The notes under the pieces were generated by a model. It did not search any database and was not told the DNA's origin. It saw nothing but the letters and a program-made list of their open reading frames with translations. From the NCBI GenBank assembly GCA_041648755.1, contig JBAZOJ010000068.1, forward strand, positions 1-14,488: a stretch of 14,488 nt of DNA, read 5' to 3'. The position numbers were made by a program, and so were the translations under genes. This document shows positions 13,100 to 14,488 of the stretch, one piece after another (the stretch's first letter is position 1; every line of letters begins with the position of its first letter). The stretch is from JBAZOJ01 sp041648755. GTDB taxonomy: Bacteria > Planctomycetota > B143-G9.

Positions 13100-14488
13100 G
13101 TGGCCTATCGCATCGTCTCATCGCTCGACAATCCTAACGCGATCCTCGGCCCGCTGCTTGGAGCGCCAGGGATAGCGCTCGGCGCAGTCTCATTCATGCC
13201 TGCGGTCTTTGGACCCGGCATCCGCTGCGATCAGGGCTATGTCCGCTTCCCCACGCGCGCGGGCGGAGTCGAACTCGTCTCCAATAGCGCCGGATCGATC
13301 TCAATCTGGCTGAAGTCATTGTATCCCAGCGGTAACCCGGCAGGCAAGCAAGTAGTCTTCTCGCTCTACAACGATGCCGGGTCGAACATCATCGTGTTCT
13401 TCGATTCTGACAATGACCGCTTCGGGTTCAGCGAGGGTGAGGTGGGCGAGGTCAAGGAAGCATCTGCAAGGAGCTTCCCCTTCAACGCGTTCTTCAGCCT
13501 CTCCCTCACGTGGAACGGCAACTGGCGACGGCTATACGTGAATCAGGCTCTCGCATGCGAACAGAGACAGGGGGCCGAGTTCATCCCGACCTGCCTGGCT
13601 CTTGGCGGGGTTGAGTTCGGCGGTAGGCAGCTTGCCTCATGGCCATCCTACAGTGGAGTCATTGACAACCTGAAGGCGGAGGATATCTACCGGACATCCT
13701 TCGCAGACCTCAACCAACAGGGAGTTCCAACCGCCGACTCTCGCCCGGCTTTTGCCCGAACGCTGCTGGTTTCACCCAGACCGGTCTACTTGTCCGCACC
13801 CGCGGACAACCAACGAAACTCCCTCATCACTGGCAAGGGAGTGGCCGCATCCCGCGACTGCTACATGTTGACGGGATCGCGCGACTATCGCTCCGCCTAC
13901 GCCGAAGTCTCTCTGTCTTCCACCCGCGCATCGTACGCTTCAGCCCCAATGGCAAGCGTTCGATTCGCTTCGCTGTTTGCAGTATCACCCCTGTCCGCGG
14001 AGCGAAGCTCAAGCATCTGCGCCGCCGCGGGGGCCCTTGCACAGCGGTTCTGCGCGCTATTCGCCTCTTCTGACGCAATCGCTACCCGGTCTGCAGCGTA
14101 CACTGCCTACGCGCCCATTTCTCAAGAACGCGCGGCAGCGCTTCACGCATTGGGCTGTGCAAGCGTGGCTCGTGAAAGCACTCTCACTGCCAAGGCTGTG
14201 GCTCTTCGGTCACGCTTCGCCAGTCTGTCTGCCCTGCCGGGCACCGCCGACACGCGGGACTGCAGGACAACAGGCACAGAGGGAATCCTTGAAAAGAGGA
14301 CCGTTTCCTCTGTCGGCAGCGCAATGGCTGCGGCCGCACAGTCGCTGAAGACGCGACCTTCGTTCTTCAGGGGGCTCGCGGCAGGTGACTCTTCCATTGC
14401 GGGATTGGCCTCAGGATCGCTGCGCGCGCTGTCACCCGCCTCCGCTACCATTCGCGGAGCTTCACCACTGCTGTCGCGCAGAGACATC
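13100..14488 (+). CDS. LamG-like phage protein with Ala/Ser/Arg-rich repeats (3' partial)
   Basis: From GTG 13100 the frame is open for 463 codons to the last base, so the stop lies beyond the window. CGGAGG at 13087-13092 with 7-base spacing fixes the start. Residues ~35-200 look like a concanavalin A/LamG jelly roll: GPGIRCDQGYVRFP (39-52), GSISIWLKS (65-73), SLSLTWNGNWRRLYVNQ (133-149) and YSGVIDNLKAEDIY (184-197). This fold usually binds carbohydrate or forms a tail-fibre/decoration module. The remaining visible part (~220-463) is unusually rich in Ala, Ser and Arg and seems built of degenerate units with Arg-x-Ala/Ser patterns (ASYASAPMASVRFASL; AIATRSAAYTAYAPIS; LRSRFASLSALPG). Tail fibre or capsid adhesion is the inferred role. 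Confidence 0.75.
   Translation, partial: MAYRIVSSLDNPNAILGPLLGAPGIALGAVSFMPAVFGPGIRCDQGYVRFPTRAGGVELVSNSAGSISIWLKSLYPSGNPAGKQVVFSLYNDAGSNIIVFFDSDNDRFGFSEGEVGEVKEASARSFPFNAFFSLSLTWNGNWRRLYVNQALACEQRQGAEFIPTCLALGGVEFGGRQLASWPSYSGVIDNLKAEDIYRTSFADLNQQGVPTADSRPAFARTLLVSPRPVYLSAPADNQRNSLITGKGVAASRDCYMLTGSRDYRSAYAEVSLSSTRASYASAPMASVRFASLFAVSPLSAERSSSICAAAGALAQRFCALFASSDAIATRSAAYTAYAPISQERAAALHALGCASVARESTLTAKAVALRSRFASLSALPGTADTRDCRTTGTEGILEKRTVSSVGSAMAAAAQSLKTRPSFFRGLAAGDSSIAGLASGSLRALSPASATIRGASPLLSRRDI

Overview
The window joins two unlike regions, all genes on the + strand except one insertion-sequence remnant. Positions 1 to about 4060 look like bacterial chromosome: the 3' part of a glycoside-hydrolase-like gene, then a compact cluster of exported proteins, at least two of which look like right-handed beta-helices and one of which is a lipoprotein, closed by a strong intrinsic terminator (4031-4060). 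The signal peptide, lipobox and carbohydrate-linked content suggest a moderately GC-rich heterotrophic bacterium with a lipoprotein-bearing envelope. A PVC-like or Armatimonadota/Hydrogenedentota-like lineage is possible, but no marker in the window fixes the taxon.

Positions 4061-4668 carry no intact gene. They hold a minus-strand fragment of an IS630-family transposase and, just before the next gene, a promoter-like element that recurs almost unchanged at 9387-9409.

From 4669 to the right edge lies the packaging and head module of a tailed phage (prophage, integrated remnant or domesticated particle): a small helical ORF in the small-terminase position, large terminase (one frame break between nuclease motifs II and III), SPP1 Gp6-like portal, a small four-cysteine protein, a tRNA-guanine-transglycosylase/DpdA-like protein, a four-helix-bundle/zinc-ribbon protein, a proline-rich candidate scaffold, an SU10/DUF5309-type major capsid protein, a membrane-anchored coiled-coil protein, three probable connector/tail/decoration proteins of unknown fold, and a LamG-like protein running off the right edge. 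Most genes overlap or are spaced by a few bases (TAATG, GTGA, ATGA junctions), as in a late operon.

The two most distinctive items are (i) the orphan TGT/DpdA-like gene between portal and capsid genes, a family that inserts 7-deazaguanines into nucleic acid, and (ii) the four-helix-bundle gene bracketed by two palindromic arrays of 9-bp units (8364-8408 and 9186-9221), which looks like a discrete cassette inserted into the late operon. No integrase, repressor, lysis gene, head protease, reverse transcriptase, tRNA or CRISPR array was seen.
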